Source: Janthinobacterium lividum (lineage in GTDB: Bacteria > Pseudomonadota > Gammaproteobacteria > Burkholderiales > Burkholderiaceae_D). From it: 64,000 nucleotides of DNA. The stretch is from NCBI RefSeq assembly GCF_011601275.1, contig NZ_JAAOLY010000009.1, positions 186,001-250,000 on the forward strand, given 5' to 3'. The translations under genes and the position numbers were made by a program. The notes beneath the pieces are model-generated. The model saw only the letters and a list, made by a program, of their open reading frames with translations, was not told where the DNA came from and ran no database searches. Of the stretch, positions 53,528 to 63,173 are shown piece by piece (position 1 is the first letter of the stretch; the number at the start of each line of letters is the position of its first letter).

Positions 53528-54463
53528 ATGTTAAAACAACGCACCATCAAACAACAGGTCCGCACCATCGGTGTCGGTTTGCATTCCGGCACCAAGGTCG
53601 AGCTGATCCTGCGTCCTGCCGCGATCGACACGGGCATCGTGTTTCGCCGCATCGACCTCGATCCCATCGTCGAGTTCCCCGCCAGCGCCATGGCCGTGGG
53701 CGACACGCGCATGGCTTCCGTGCTGATCAAGGATGGCGCCAGGGTGTCTACCGTGGAACATCTGATGTCGGCGGCGGCGGGCCTGGGGATCGACAATATG
53801 TATATCGACGTGAATGCGGAAGAAATTCCCATCATGGACGGTTCCGCCTCGTCCTTCGTCTACCTGCTGCAGCAGGCTGGCGTGGAAGAGCAGCAGGCGG
53901 CGAAGAAATTCATCAAGGTCATCAAGCCCGTGGAAGTGCGTCACGGCAAGGGTGATGCGGAGAAATGGGCGCGCTTGTCGCCGTATGACGGCTTCAAGCT
54001 CGATTTCTTCATCGAATTCAACCATCCGGCCGTCGATGGCACGATGCAGCGCGCCTCCGTTGATTTCGGCGACGTGTCCTACGTGCACGACGTGGCACGC
54101 GCGCGCACCTTCGGTTTCATGCAGGACGTGGAAAGCTTGCGCGGCATGGGCCTGGCCCGTGGCGGTTCGCTGGAAAACGCCATCGTCATGGACGAGTACC
54201 GCATCCTGAACGCGGACGGCTTGCGCTATGAAGACGAGTTCGTGCGCCACAAGATCCTCGACGCCATCGGCGACCTGTACCTGGTGGGCCACCCCTTGCT
54301 CGCCTACTACACGGCGCACAAGTCCGGCCATGCGCTGAACAACCAACTGCTGCTGGCGCTGCTGGAGCAGCCCGATGCGTATGAAATCGTGTCGTTCGCC
54401 ACGAACGAGGCGGCGCCGCAGTCGTATCTGCGTCAAATGGAACGCGAGTGGTCGCTTACCTGA
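53528..54463 (+). CDS. lpxC: UDP-3-O-acyl-N-acetylglucosamine deacetylase LpxC
   Basis: 311 residues, start [20 protein letters not shown] as in the family. Zinc ligands are in STVEHLMSA and [12 protein letters not shown] (HKxxD), with a further His in HKSGHALNN. Catalyses the committed step of lipid A synthesis in the cytoplasm. No ribosome site is visible. Position after the dcw cluster is conserved in proteobacteria, although four unrelated genes separate it from ftsZ here. Confidence 0.96.
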   Translation: MLKQRTIKQQVRTIGVGLHSGTKVELILRPAAIDTGIVFRRIDLDPIVEFPASAMAVGDTRMASVLIKDGARVSTVEHLMSAAAGLGIDNMYIDVNAEEIPIMDGSASSFVYLLQQAGVEEQQAAKKFIKVIKPVEVRHGKGDAEKWARLSPYDGFKLDFFIEFNHPAVDGTMQRASVDFGDVSYVHDVARARTFGFMQDVESLRGMGLARGGSLENAIVMDEYRILNADGLRYEDEFVRHKILDAIGDLYLVGHPLLAYYTAHKSGHALNNQLLLALLEQPDAYEIVSFATNEAAPQSYLRQMEREWSLT

Positions 54464-54464
54464 G

Positions 54465-54974
54465 TTAATCCTTCGGTTCGCGGTGGTGGCGCACCATATT
54501 GCGCAGCGCCGCGATCAACTGCTCGTTCTGCTTCGACGCGGGCAGGGCCGTGCTCAGCTCTTCCAGAGCCGACATGGCTTTTTCCGGCAAGACCAGCGCC
54601 CGGGTATGCACGATGGGCGCGATGCTCTTGATGACTTGCACTTTCAGCTTGATGCCTGAAATCTGCCAGCCCTTTCTTTCCAGTTCCCCTTGTAACTTCG
54701 GCAATTGCTGCTTGAGCTTGGCCGCCAGCGCCGCGTTCGGCGTGGCCAGCACCAGTTGGCCGCCCTCGAATTGCAGGATGTCGCAATGCTCGAACATGGC
54801 CGGCAAGGCCCTGGCGCAATCTTTTTGCAGGGCGGCCAGGCGCGTGACGGTGGGCATCAGGGACGCCATCGTCGCGTTGCCTCGCAGAAAGTCGGTTGCG
54901 CCCGTCGCGGCCGGGCCTGAACGGGCGAAGCCGTAGCCGCGGCGCGGCGCCGGAGAATAAGTGGGAGTTCGCAT
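54465..54974 (-). CDS. DciA-family (DUF721) protein
   Basis: 169 residues from the ATG at 54974. After a basic N-terminal segment the DUF721 domain (about 30-115) shows ALPAMFEHCDILQFEGGQLV and AALAAKLKQQLPKLQ. DciA-type proteins help load the replicative helicase DnaB in bacteria without DnaC. Stop lies one base from the convergent lpxC stop, with no hairpin between. Confidence 0.8.
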   Translation of the reverse strand: MRTPTYSPAPRRGYGFARSGPAATGATDFLRGNATMASLMPTVTRLAALQKDCARALPAMFEHCDILQFEGGQLVLATPNAALAAKLKQQLPKLQGELERKGWQISGIKLKVQVIKSIAPIVHTRALVLPEKAMSALEELSTALPASKQNEQLIAALRNMVRHHREPKD

Positions 54975-55084
54975 GGCCGAAACATAGCACACTCGCCCGC
55001 GCATGACGAGTGCGGCGGCGAGGGCGGCGCAGGCGGGCGGGCCGTATTGCCTTACAGTATGGAAAATGTCCGCAATTTCTGCCA

Positions 55085-55113
55085 TTTGTTTGTCATTAAG
55101 CTATTGTTATATG
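55085..55113 (+). promoter_or_regulatory. Probable secA promoter
   Basis: TTTGTT (55085-55090), 17-base spacer, TATATG (55108-55113) with TG one base before it (extended -10). A second candidate -10, TAAAAT at 55147, sits in the palindrome ATGAT-aaa-ATCAT. The leader to secA would be about 135 bases. Confidence 0.5.
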
Positions 55114-55253
55114 GCGCATTACCCCAACCATGTCGGGAACGCATGATAAAATCATCGTCTTTTGCCATAGTCGAACTCCGTGCGGTGACGCGATACCTAC
55201 CTCGTTGTTCCCTACCGAGCTTTTTTTAACGGCGTTTTTTCAAGAATTCAAGC

Positions 55254-58022
55254 ATGTCATTACTGACCCAGATTTTCGGTAGCCGCAACCAGCGGCTGCT
55301 CAAGCAATACCAAAAAACGGTACGCGAGATCAATGCGCTCGAGCCGGCCATCGAAAAGCTGTCGGATGCCGAGCTGCAAGCGAAAACGCCTGCCTTCAAG
55401 GAACGCATCGCCGCTGGCGAATCGCTCGATGCCTTGTTGCCGGAAGCATTTGCCGTCTGCCGCGAGGCCAGCAAGCGCGTCCTGCGTATGCGCCATTTCG
55501 ATGTGCAGATGATCGGCGGCATGGTCTTGCATTTCGGCAAGATCGCGGAGATGGGCACGGGCGAGGGCAAGACCCTGATGGCAACCTTGCCAGCCTACCT
55601 GAATGCCTTGTCGGGCAAAGGCGTGCATATCGTCACCGTCAATGATTACCTGGCGCAGCGCGATGCCGAGACCATGGGCCGCCTGTATGCATGGCTGGGC
55701 CTGTCGACGGGCGTGAACATGTCGCAGATGGAGCACAGCGCCAAGCAGCAGGCGTACAACTCCGACATCACCTATGGCACGAACAATGAATTCGGTTTCG
55801 ACTTCTTGCGCGACAATATGGTCTACGAAGCGCGCGAACGCGTGCAGCGCAGCCTGAACTTCGGCATCGTCGATGAAGTCGACTCGATCCTGATCGATGA
55901 AGCGCGTACGCCGTTGATCATTTCGGGTCAGGCCGAAAACCACACGGACCTGTATCACAAGATCAATGAAGTGCCTGCGCGCCTGACCTTGCAGATCGGC
56001 GAAGAAACGCCGGACGGCAAGGGCAAGGTTGACGTGCCGGGCGACTACACCAAGGATGAAAAAGCGCACCAGGTGCTGCTGACGGAAGCCGGCCATGAAA
56101 AGGCCGAAGGCATCCTGATGGAAATGGGCCTGCTGCCGGAAGGCGCGTCGCTGTACGATTCGGCCAACATCACCCTCGTGCACCACCTGTATGCGGCCCT
56201 GCGCGCGCATGCGCTGTACTTCAAGGATCAGCACTACGTGGTGCAGAACAATGAAGTGGTGATCGTCGATGAATTCACGGGCCGTCTGATGACGGGCCGC
56301 CGCTGGTCCGATGGCTTGCACCAGGCCGTCGAAGCGAAAGAAGGCGTCAAGATCCAGAACGAGAACCAGACCCTGGCCTCGATCACTTTCCAGAACTACT
56401 TCCGCATGTACGCCAAGCTGGCTGGCATGACCGGTACGGCCGATACCGAAGCGTACGAATTCCAGGAAATCTACGGCCTGGAAACGGTCGTGATCCCGCA
56501 AAACCGTCCGCTGCAGCGCAAGGACCGTCAGGATCAGGTCTACAAATCGTCGGCTGAAAAATACAACGCGATGTTGAACGACATCCGCGACTGCTACGAG
56601 CGCGGCCAGCCCGTGCTGGTCGGTACGACCTCGATCGAGAACTCGGAACTGCTGTCGGGCATCCTGACCAAGGCCGGTTTGCCGCACAACGTGCTGAACG
56701 CGAAACAGCATGCGCGTGAAGCGGAAATCATCGCCCAGGCAGGCCGTCCGAAAGCCATCACCATCGCCACCAACATGGCCGGTCGTGGTACGGACATCGT
56801 GTTGGGCGGTAACGTCGAGAACCAGATCAAGTTCATCGAAGCCAATGCTGAACTGAGCGATGCCGACAAGGCAGCCCAGTCGCAGACCTTGCGCGATGAA
56901 TGGCAATCCCTGCACGACCACGTGGTCAATGCGGGCGGCTTGCACATCATCGGTACCGAACGCCACGAATCGCGCCGCGTCGACAATCAGCTGCGTGGCC
57001 GTGCCGGCCGCCAGGGCGATCCGGGTTCGTCGCGCTTCTACCTGTCGCTCGACGACGCGCTGCTGCGCATCTTCGCCGGCGACCGCGTGCGCGCCGTGAT
57101 GGACCGTCTGAAAATGCCGGAAGGCGAACCGATCGAGGCAGGCATCGTCTCGCGTTCGATCGAATCTGCCCAGCGCAAGGTCGAAGCGCGCAACTTCGAC
57201 ATCCGCAAGCAATTGCTGGAATACGATGACGTCGCCAACGACCAGCGTAAAGTGATCTACCAGCAGCGTAACGAGCTGCTGGAAACGACCGATATCTCGG
57301 AAATGATCGGCTCGCTGCGCCATGGCGTGTTCACCGACCTGGTGCACGAGTACGTGCCGCACGAATCGGTGGAAGAGCAGTGGGATATCAAAGGTCTGGA
57401 AAACACCCTGGCCAGCGAATGGCAGCTCGACTTGCCGCTGCAGCAATTGCTGGAAGCTGATTCGACCCTGACAGACGACGAGATCCTGGAAAAAGTGCTG
57501 GCTGCGGCCGATGCCGTGTACCAGTCGAAGATCGATATCGTCGGCAAGGAATCTTTTGGCGGCTTCGAACGCAATGTCATGCTGCAAAGCGTGGACAGCC
57601 ACTGGCGTGAACACCTGGCGGCACTCGATCACCTGCGCCAGGGTATTCACCTGCGCGGTTATGCGCAGAAGAACCCGAAACAGGAATACAAGCGCGAAGC
57701 GTTTGAACTGTTTGGCCAGATGCTCGACATGATCAAGAACGACGTCACGAAACACGTGATGACGGTGCGTATCCAGTCGCGCGAAGAAGTCGATGCGGCC
57801 GAACAGGCGATGCAGCAGTCGCACGTGGAAAACGTGCACTATCAGCACGCCGAATTCGACCCGAACGCGGCGCCGGAAGAACTGCTGGCGCCTGTGGCCG
57901 GCGGCAACATGGACAACGTCGATGACATGAGCGTGAGCATGGGCGTCAAGGTCGGTCGTAACGATCCATGCCCTTGCGGCAGCGGTAAAAAATACAAAGC
58001 TTGCCATGGCAAGCTGGCATAA
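55254..58022 (+). CDS. secA: Preprotein translocase ATPase SecA
   Basis: 922 residues, full length. NBD1 has MGTGEGKTL (Walker A, about 102-110) and [18 protein letters not shown]2 has [14 protein letters not shown] and [19 protein letters not shown]. The preprotein cross-linking and helical wing domains lie between and after. The C-terminus carries the zinc finger [14 protein letters not shown] used for SecB and membrane binding. Drives export through SecYEG. No secM-like arrest peptide gene precedes it. Confidence 0.97.
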   Translation: MSLLTQIFGSRNQRLLKQYQKTVREINALEPAIEKLSDAELQAKTPAFKERIAAGESLDALLPEAFAVCREASKRVLRMRHFDVQMIGGMVLHFGKIAEMGTGEGKTLMATLPAYLNALSGKGVHIVTVNDYLAQRDAETMGRLYAWLGLSTGVNMSQMEHSAKQQAYNSDITYGTNNEFGFDFLRDNMVYEARERVQRSLNFGIVDEVDSILIDEARTPLIISGQAENHTDLYHKINEVPARLTLQIGEETPDGKGKVDVPGDYTKDEKAHQVLLTEAGHEKAEGILMEMGLLPEGASLYDSANITLVHHLYAALRAHALYFKDQHYVVQNNEVVIVDEFTGRLMTGRRWSDGLHQAVEAKEGVKIQNENQTLASITFQNYFRMYAKLAGMTGTADTEAYEFQEIYGLETVVIPQNRPLQRKDRQDQVYKSSAEKYNAMLNDIRDCYERGQPVLVGTTSIENSELLSGILTKAGLPHNVLNAKQHAREAEIIAQAGRPKAITIATNMAGRGTDIVLGGNVENQIKFIEANAELSDADKAAQSQTLRDEWQSLHDHVVNAGGLHIIGTERHESRRVDNQLRGRAGRQGDPGSSRFYLSLDDALLRIFAGDRVRAVMDRLKMPEGEPIEAGIVSRSIESAQRKVEARNFDIRKQLLEYDDVANDQRKVIYQQRNELLETTDISEMIGSLRHGVFTDLVHEYVPHESVEEQWDIKGLENTLASEWQLDLPLQQLLEADSTLTDDEILEKVLAAADAVYQSKIDIVGKESFGGFERNVMLQSVDSHWREHLAALDHLRQGIHLRGYAQKNPKQEYKREAFELFGQMLDMIKNDVTKHVMTVRIQSREEVDAAEQAMQQSHVENVHYQHAEFDPNAAPEELLAPVAGGNMDNVDDMSVSMGVKVGRNDPCPCGSGKKYKACHGKLA

Positions 58023-58042
58023 GGCGGTTTGACAGCCTGAGC

Positions 58043-58071
58043 AAAAACGGAGACTACGGTCTCCGTTTTTT
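58043..58071 (+). terminator. Terminator of secA
   Basis: AAAAACGGAGAC-tacg-GTCTCCGTTTTTT stem-loop with six-T tail. Confidence 0.92.
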
Positions 58072-58113
58072 ATGCCTTTTCAATTTGCGGGCGCGCATGT
58101 GTGGGCACGCATG

Positions 58114-58141
58114 TTCACCGGCGCCGCGAAGGCGCTACAAT
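58114..58141 (+). promoter_or_regulatory. argJ-operon promoter candidate
   Basis: TTCACC (58114-58119), 16 bases, TACAAT (58136-58141). The -10 is flanked by GCGCT and AGCGC in inverted orientation. The start codon is 35 bases further on. Confidence 0.45.
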
Positions 58142-58175
58142 AGCGCTTCCATTTTCCCTCGCAGAAGAACTCACC

Positions 58176-59414
58176 ATGGCCGTCAATTCTCCCAAGCCCG
58201 TCGCCGCCGACTTGAAAGCCGTCGCCGGCATTGAAATCGGTGTTGCCGAAGCCGGCATCAAGAAACCCAACCGCAAGGATTTGCTGGTATTGAAACTGGC
58301 GCCGACGGCCACCGTGGCCGGCGTGTTCACCCTGAACCGCTTTTGCGCCGCACCCGTGCAAATCTCGAAAGCCAACCTGGCCGCAGTGACGGCGGGCGCC
58401 GCGCCGATCCGCGCGCTGCTCGTCAATACGGGCAACGCGAATGCGGGCACGGGCGAATCGGGCCTGGCCGACGCGCAGGCCAGCTGCGCCGCGCTGGCCG
58501 AGCTGCTGGGCTGCACGCCGCAGCAAATCCTGCCGTTTTCCACCGGCGTGATCCTCGAACCGTTGCCCGTGCAGCGTCTCGTTGCCGGCCTGCCGCAAGC
58601 CGTGGCCGCGCTGACCTCGGACAACTGGTTCTCGGCTGCCGAAGCCATCATGACCACCGATACGCAGCCGAAAGCCGGCTCGCGCACGGTCATCATCGGT
58701 GGGCATGCGGTCACCCTGACGGGCATCAGCAAGGGCGCCGGCATGATCAAGCCGAACATGGCCACCATGCTCGGTTTCCTCGCGTTCGACGCCACCGTGG
58801 CGCAACCGGTGCTGGACCAGCTGGTGAAGCAGGCGGCCGACAAATCGTTCAACTGCATCACCATCGACGGCGACACATCCACCAATGACTCGTTCATGCT
58901 GGTGGCCACGGGCGCCGGCAGCCTGGTGATCGATTCGATCGACTCGCCGCACTATGCGGAACTGGCCGCCGCCGTCACCGAATTGTCGACCTTCCTGGCA
59001 CAAGCCATCGTGCGCGACGGCGAAGGCGCGACCAAGTTCATGACGGTGACCGTGGAAGACGGCCGCAACGTGGAAGAGTGCCGCAAGATCGCCTATTCCA
59101 TCGCCCATTCGCCGCTGGTGAAAACGGCCTTCTTCGCGTCCGATCCGAACCTGGGCCGCATCCTGGCCGCCATCGGCTATGCGGGCGTGGACGACCTGGA
59201 CGTGGGCCAATTGAACCTGTACCTGGACGACGTGTGGGTGGCCAAGAACGGCGGCCGCAACCCCGACTACCAGGAACAGGATGGCCAGCGCGTGATGCAG
59301 CAAAGCGAAATCACCATCCGCGTCAAGCTCGCGCGCGGCGATGCCACGGCCACCCTGTGGACGTGCGACCTGTCGCATGACTACGTGTCGATCAACGCCG
59401 ACTACCGCTCATGA
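58176..59414 (+). CDS. argJ: Bifunctional ornithine acetyltransferase / N-acetylglutamate synthase ArgJ
   Basis: 412 residues from the ATG at 58176 (MAVNSPKP). The autocleavage site lies in [14 protein letters not shown] (Ala-Thr, about residue 194), where the new N-terminal Thr becomes the nucleophile; [11 protein letters not shown] is the other hallmark. Transfers acetyl from acetylornithine to glutamate in arginine synthesis. Overlaps the following ATPase gene by 4 bases. Confidence 0.95.
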   Translation: MAVNSPKPVAADLKAVAGIEIGVAEAGIKKPNRKDLLVLKLAPTATVAGVFTLNRFCAAPVQISKANLAAVTAGAAPIRALLVNTGNANAGTGESGLADAQASCAALAELLGCTPQQILPFSTGVILEPLPVQRLVAGLPQAVAALTSDNWFSAAEAIMTTDTQPKAGSRTVIIGGHAVTLTGISKGAGMIKPNMATMLGFLAFDATVAQPVLDQLVKQAADKSFNCITIDGDTSTNDSFMLVATGAGSLVIDSIDSPHYAELAAAVTELSTFLAQAIVRDGEGATKFMTVTVEDGRNVEECRKIAYSIAHSPLVKTAFFASDPNLGRILAAIGYAGVDDLDVGQLNLYLDDVWVAKNGGRNPDYQEQDGQRVMQQSEITIRVKLARGDATATLWTCDLSHDYVSINADYRS

Positions 59415-60292
59415 CCGGCCTCGATCAATTCCTGATCCGCGCCGAGCGGGTACTGGCGCGCCTCGAGTCGATCTTGCCGCCGGCCTTGCCGGCAACCGAC
59501 TGGAACAGCTTTGCCTTCCGCTGGCGCCGGCGCCAGGGCGCGCTTCCTTACCTGCAGGCCGTGGCCCACGTGTCGAACATCGCGTTGGACGACTTGCACA
59601 ATATCGGCACGCAAAAAGCGCAGATCGAGCAGAACACGCGCCAGTTCGTCAGTAGCCGTCCGGCCAATAACGTGCTGCTGACGGGCGCGCGCGGCACGGG
59701 CAAGTCCTCCTTGATCAAGGCCTGCCTGAACCAGTTCGCCGACCAGGGCCTGCGCCTGATCGAAGTGGACAAGGCCGAACTGGCCGACTTGCCCGACATC
59801 GTCGACCTGGTGGCGGCGCGCCCCGAGCGCTTCATCATCTTTTGCGACGACCTGTCGTTCGAAGAGGGCGAGAGCGGCTACAAGGCGCTGAAAGTGGCGC
59901 TCGACGGCAGCATCGCCGCGCAATCGGACAATATGCTGATCTACGCCACCTCGAACCGCCGTCATCTGATGCCGGAACGCATGTCCGACAACACCAGCTA
60001 CAAGACGGACGACGATGGCGATCTGCATCCGGGCGAGACGGTGGAAGAGAAAATTTCGCTGTCCGAACGTTTCGGCCTGTGGCTGTCGTTCTATCCGTTC
60101 AAGCAGGACGATTACCTCGATATCGCGGCGCACTGGCTCGCCTCGTTCGGTTGCACCCAGGAGCAGATCTCGCAAGCGCGCGGCGACGCCCTGCGCTGGG
60201 CCTTGCAGCGAGGTTCCCGTTCGGGCCGGGTGGCGTGGCAATTCGCGCGCGATTATGCGGGGAAACTTCCTGCGGGAAAGTTGCCGCAATGA
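59411..60292 (+). CDS. DUF815 AAA+ ATPase
   Basis: 293 residues. Walker [15 protein letters not shown] (about 95-108), Walker B-like [14 protein letters not shown], and sensor-like [20 protein letters not shown]815 is a widespread family of single-domain ATPases of unknown cellular role. Coupled by 4-base overlaps to argJ and mutT. Confidence 0.9.
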   Translation: MTGLDQFLIRAERVLARLESILPPALPATDWNSFAFRWRRRQGALPYLQAVAHVSNIALDDLHNIGTQKAQIEQNTRQFVSSRPANNVLLTGARGTGKSSLIKACLNQFADQGLRLIEVDKAELADLPDIVDLVAARPERFIIFCDDLSFEEGESGYKALKVALDGSIAAQSDNMLIYATSNRRHLMPERMSDNTSYKTDDDGDLHPGETVEEKISLSERFGLWLSFYPFKQDDYLDIAAHWLASFGCTQEQISQARGDALRWALQRGSRSGRVAWQFARDYAGKLPAGKLPQ

Positions 60293-60711
60293 GTGAAGTG
60301 AAAGTGAAACCGGTCGATGTCGCCGTCGGCATCCTGATGAAGCCGAATGGCGACGTGCTGCTGGGCCAGCGCCCGGCCGGCAAGCCGTATGACGGCTATT
60401 GGGAATTTCCTGGCGGTAAAGTCGAAGCGGGCGAAGCCATTCTTGATGCCTTGAAACGCGAGTTTGTCGAGGAACTGGGCTTGCATATCGACAGTGCCGA
60501 AGCCTGGTGCGGCGTTGAATATGTGTATCCGCACGCCCATGTGCGCCTGCATTTCTATATCAGCCGCGATTGGCGGGGCGAGCCGCAAAGCCTGGAAGGG
60601 CAGGCGTTCGCCTGGCAGGGCACGGTCGGCGTGGAACCCTTGCTGCCGGCCACCATTCCCCTGCTGGAATGGTTGGATGAGGTACGCCGGGAATCGCTGG
60701 CGCCTGCCTGA
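60289..60711 (+). CDS. mutT: Nudix hydrolase MutT
   Basis: 140 residues from the ATG at 60289. Nudix box GGKVEAGEAILDALKREFVE followed by ELGL (GX5EX7REUXEEXGU satisfied), with DVAVGILMKPNGDVLLGQRP preceding it, as in 8-oxo-dGTP diphosphatases. Removes oxidised nucleotides from the pool. ATGA overlap with the ATPase gene. Confidence 0.9.
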   Translation: MSEVKVKPVDVAVGILMKPNGDVLLGQRPAGKPYDGYWEFPGGKVEAGEAILDALKREFVEELGLHIDSAEAWCGVEYVYPHAHVRLHFYISRDWRGEPQSLEGQAFAWQGTVGVEPLLPATIPLLEWLDEVRRESLAPA

Positions 60712-60717
60712 TCTGTA

Positions 60718-60758
60718 CTTGTGCCAGCGGGCAGCATCACGCTGCGTGCTGGCGCAAG
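60718..60758 (+). terminator. Terminator-like nested hairpin after mutT
   Basis: CTTGTGCCAGC (60718) and GCTGGCGCAAG (60748) with one mismatch, enclosing CAGC-atcac-GCTG. Only a short T-run follows (CTTTCC), so termination may be partial. Confidence 0.45.
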
Positions 60759-60775
60759 CTTTCCTGTGACTTTCC

Positions 60776-60803
60776 TTGTATAGTCGGCGCTTTGCGCTAC
60801 AGT
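60776..60803 (+). promoter_or_regulatory. Promoter of the toxin-antitoxin pair
   Basis: TTGTAT (60776-60781), 16 bases, TACAGT (60798-60803). The antitoxin ATG follows at 60832 with GGGGAG upstream. Autoregulation by the antitoxin is typical of the family. Confidence 0.55.
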
Positions 60804-60831
60804 GCTTTCATCACGCACCGGGGAGTCTCGC

Positions 60832-61041
60832 ATGCCGCTGACACTGACCTTTACCGATACCGATGAATTGCTGATTGCCGCCTTGCACAAGCGTGCGCGC
60901 GCGCATGGGCGCAGCATCGAAGACGAGCACCGCGACATCCTGCGCAGCGCCTTGCGGCCGCTGCCGAAGCGTCCGCTCGACGATATTTTGCGCGGCATGC
61001 CCGACGTGGGGTTCGATGCGGATTTTGAGCGCCACCCCTGA
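60832..61041 (+). CDS. FitA-like ribbon-helix-helix antitoxin
   Basis: 69 residues. LTLTFTDTDELLIAALHKRA then HGRSIEDEHRDILRSAL form the strand-helix-helix of FitA/VapB antitoxins (ARC-like), with a short acidic C-terminal tail (DVGFDADFERHP) for toxin binding. Three bases before the PIN-domain gene. Its own promoter precedes it. Confidence 0.82.
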   Translation: MPLTLTFTDTDELLIAALHKRARAHGRSIEDEHRDILRSALRPLPKRPLDDILRGMPDVGFDADFERHP

Positions 61042-61044
61042 GCC

Positions 61045-61461
61045 ATGCCGGCTTACCTGCTCGATACGGATGTGATCCTTGCAGCGCGCAAGGGCGGCGC
61101 CGCACCGGCGGGCGTGGCCGATTTTTTCGAACGTGTGGCGCCCGAGGCGCGCTATGTGCCGGTGCAGGTGATCGCGCAATTGCGCGCCGGCATACAGCGC
61201 AGCTGGCGACGCGAAGCGGCGCTGGAAGCACTGGCGCTGGAAGGCTGGCTGGAAGCCGTGCTGGCGGAGTATGCGCCGCGGCTGCTGGAATTCGACCTCG
61301 ATTGCGCCCTCGTGTGCGCGCGCCTGCATGGCCGCGGCCACGCGCATGGCGTCGATGGACAGATCGCGGCGATGGGCATCGCCTATGGCTTGACGGTGGT
61401 CAGTGGCAGGCTGGACAGTTTCGCGGCGCAGGGGCTGCGCCTGGAAAATCCGTTTAATTGA
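61045..61461 (+). CDS. PIN-domain toxin, FitB/VapC-like, with substituted active site
   Basis: 138 residues, standard length. The first aspartate is present in YLLDTDVI (Asp7) and the third in VDGQIAA (Asp104). The second acidic residue, Glu in FitB-type AELR, is Gln45 here (VIAQLRAG). The fourth, in TRD, falls in VVSGRLDSF, where Arg122 stands at that place with Asp124 two residues later. PIN toxins need these acids to bind metal and cut RNA, so activity may be reduced or lost. Paired with the antitoxin gene. Confidence 0.85.
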   Translation: MPAYLLDTDVILAARKGGAAPAGVADFFERVAPEARYVPVQVIAQLRAGIQRSWRREAALEALALEGWLEAVLAEYAPRLLEFDLDCALVCARLHGRGHAHGVDGQIAAMGIAYGLTVVSGRLDSFAAQGLRLENPFN

Positions 61462-61464
61462 GGC

Positions 61465-61653
61465 TTACTGCGGCTTGTTGTCTTCGTCCGCAAGGGGATC
61501 TTCAAACGGGTCGGCGGCGGGAATCGTGTATTTCTCTTCGGCCCAGGCACCCAGGTCGATCTGTTTGCAGCGTTCCGAGCAGAAGGGGCGGAATTTGTTG
61601 GCTTCAGTCCATTCGACTTTGGCGGCACAGGTAGGGCAGTTAACGACGGTCAT
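61465..61653 (-). CDS. yacG: DNA gyrase inhibitor YacG
   Basis: 62 residues. Zinc site [10 protein letters not shown]...[15 protein letters not shown], matching YacG: CPTC, then CSxRC, then DLGxW. Small gyrase-binding protein. In the conserved coaE-zapD-yacG order, and three bases from the convergent toxin gene. Confidence 0.93.
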   Translation of the reverse strand: MTVVNCPTCAAKVEWTEANKFRPFCSERCKQIDLGAWAEEKYTIPAADPFEDPLADEDNKPQ

Positions 61654-61674
61654 GATGGGGCAAATAAGTAACAG

Positions 61675-62430
61675 TTAAAAATTACAGAGCGTGAGCTCGA
61701 ACGGGACATCTTCTTCCAGCGGCTTGGGTTTCAAGTCGCCGCCCTGGGTAGTGAAGCGTACCCACAGCATGTATTTGTTGGCGGAAATTTCCGGGATGGC
61801 CCCGCTGTTTTCATCCAGGCTCAGGCGCAGCATCTGGTACACCTTGCCTTGAAGCATTTGCTGGTAACTGCCGCCATTGGCGATCAGTTTAACGGGTCCG
61901 CCGGAATCGCGCAGCAGGCGCAAGACGAGGGCCAGCGCATCGAACAGGGGCGCCAGCGGGGCAAACCACGCGTGGATATCGGTCAGGCGCTGTTCCGAGC
62001 TGCGTTTTTGCCAGGCAAAATACGACGGCAAGTCGAATTCGCAGGCGCCGCCCGGGATGATGGTGCGGCCACGGATGCTCATCAGCCATTCATTGTCGCG
62101 GATATTCTGGCCCGTCTTGCCTTGCGCCGCCACGAGGGCGCCGCTGACACTGTCGAGTTCACCGAGAATGGCGTCCAGGGTTTCCGGTTCCACGTTCGGA
62201 TTGCTGCGGTAGCCGAGCAGGCTTTGACGCTGGCGCTCGAGTTCCTGCAGCAGGTCGGACTTCAGGTCGGCGCGGCCCGCCACTTCGAGCATATCGAAAA
62301 TAGTTGCCAAGGCAACATGGTGTTGCATTGCATGCTCTTGCTGGATGAAGAACTTGAATTTGTCGTACAGGTCTTCCAGCCGCAACAAGGTACGTATGCG
62401 TTCGTTGAAAGGGTATTCGTAGACAATCAA
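61675..62430 (-). CDS. zapD: Cell division protein ZapD
   Basis: 251 residues from a TTG at 62430, with AAGGGA seven bases upstream, giving the family start (M)IVYEYPFNERIRTLLRLEDL. A longer in-frame ATG at 62481 would add an unrelated leader. DUF1342/ZapD family: GRTIIPGGACEFDLPSYFAW and NKYMLWVRF near the end. Cross-links FtsZ filaments at midcell. Confidence 0.92.
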   Translation of the reverse strand: MIVYEYPFNERIRTLLRLEDLYDKFKFFIQQEHAMQHHVALATIFDMLEVAGRADLKSDLLQELERQRQSLLGYRSNPNVEPETLDAILGELDSVSGALVAAQGKTGQNIRDNEWLMSIRGRTIIPGGACEFDLPSYFAWQKRSSEQRLTDIHAWFAPLAPLFDALALVLRLLRDSGGPVKLIANGGSYQQMLQGKVYQMLRLSLDENSGAIPEISANKYMLWVRFTTQGGDLKPKPLEEDVPFELTLCNF

Positions 62431-62492
62431 AATAATTCCCTTAAGTAAGGACCTGCAAACAATCCCGTGATTTTGAACCAAGCGTCGACAAA

Positions 62493-63152
62493 TTACAAAC
62501 GTTGCGGGGCCATTCCAGCCATTCTTTTTGAAAATGCCAGATATAAATCGTGCAACTGGGCAATCTGCGGTGCCAGGGACGCCAAATCGCCATTATTGTC
62601 GATCACATCGTCCGCCGCCGCCAGGCGCATGGCGCGTGTAGCCTGCGTGGCCATGATGGCTTTGACTTGTTCTTCCGATAAGCCATTGCGCGCCATCACG
62701 CGCGACACTTGCAGGCTTTCCAGGCAATCGATGACCAGTACCCGGTTGACCCTTTCCACCCAGCCACCGGACTCGACCAGCAGTGGCACGGCAAAGATCA
62801 CGTAGCTGCCCGTCGCTGCTTCGGCCGCCGCCAGGGTGGCCTGGCGAATGCGCGGATGCAGGATGGCTTCCAGTTTCGCCTTGGCCGCGGCGTTGGAAAA
62901 CACGAGGTTGCGCATTTTTGTGCGGTCGAGGGCGCCGCGCGCATCGGCGTAGTCGGCGCCAAATTCCGCCACCAGGGCCGGCATGGCCGCGCCATTGGGC
63001 GCCGTCAGGCTGTGGGCGATCTGGTCGGTATCGACGATGGAGGCGCCGCGCGCGGCGAACATGTCGGCCACCGTGCTCTTGCCGCAACCGATGCCGCCGG
63101 TGAGTCCGACGCTGAAATAAGGGACGTTGTGTAGTTGCATGTATTTATCCAT
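62493..63152 (-). CDS. coaE: Dephospho-CoA kinase CoaE
   Basis: 219 residues; ATG at 63152 or, more probably in family terms, 63140 ([15 protein letters not shown]). P-loop [37 protein letters not shown] and [13 protein letters not shown] motif ([10 protein letters not shown]). Last step of coenzyme A synthesis. 62 bases before zapD. Confidence 0.95.
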   Translation of the reverse strand: MDKYMQLHNVPYFSVGLTGGIGCGKSTVADMFAARGASIVDTDQIAHSLTAPNGAAMPALVAEFGADYADARGALDRTKMRNLVFSNAAAKAKLEAILHPRIRQATLAAAEAATGSYVIFAVPLLVESGGWVERVNRVLVIDCLESLQVSRVMARNGLSEEQVKAIMATQATRAMRLAAADDVIDNNGDLASLAPQIAQLHDLYLAFSKRMAGMAPQRL

Positions 63153-63173
63153 AGGGGCGCAGTGCTGCGCCGG

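Noticed and set aside
54460..54470. Terminator between convergent lpxC and dciA genes
   Set aside because: The stops are one base apart and no hairpin with a T-run is present; transcripts must end inside the opposing gene or by Rho.
55260..58007. Very long open frame (915 codons) on the minus strand opposite secA
   Set aside because: It mirrors the secA reading frame, a common artefact in GC-rich DNA, with no start context and a His/Arg/Val-heavy composition typical of such shadows.
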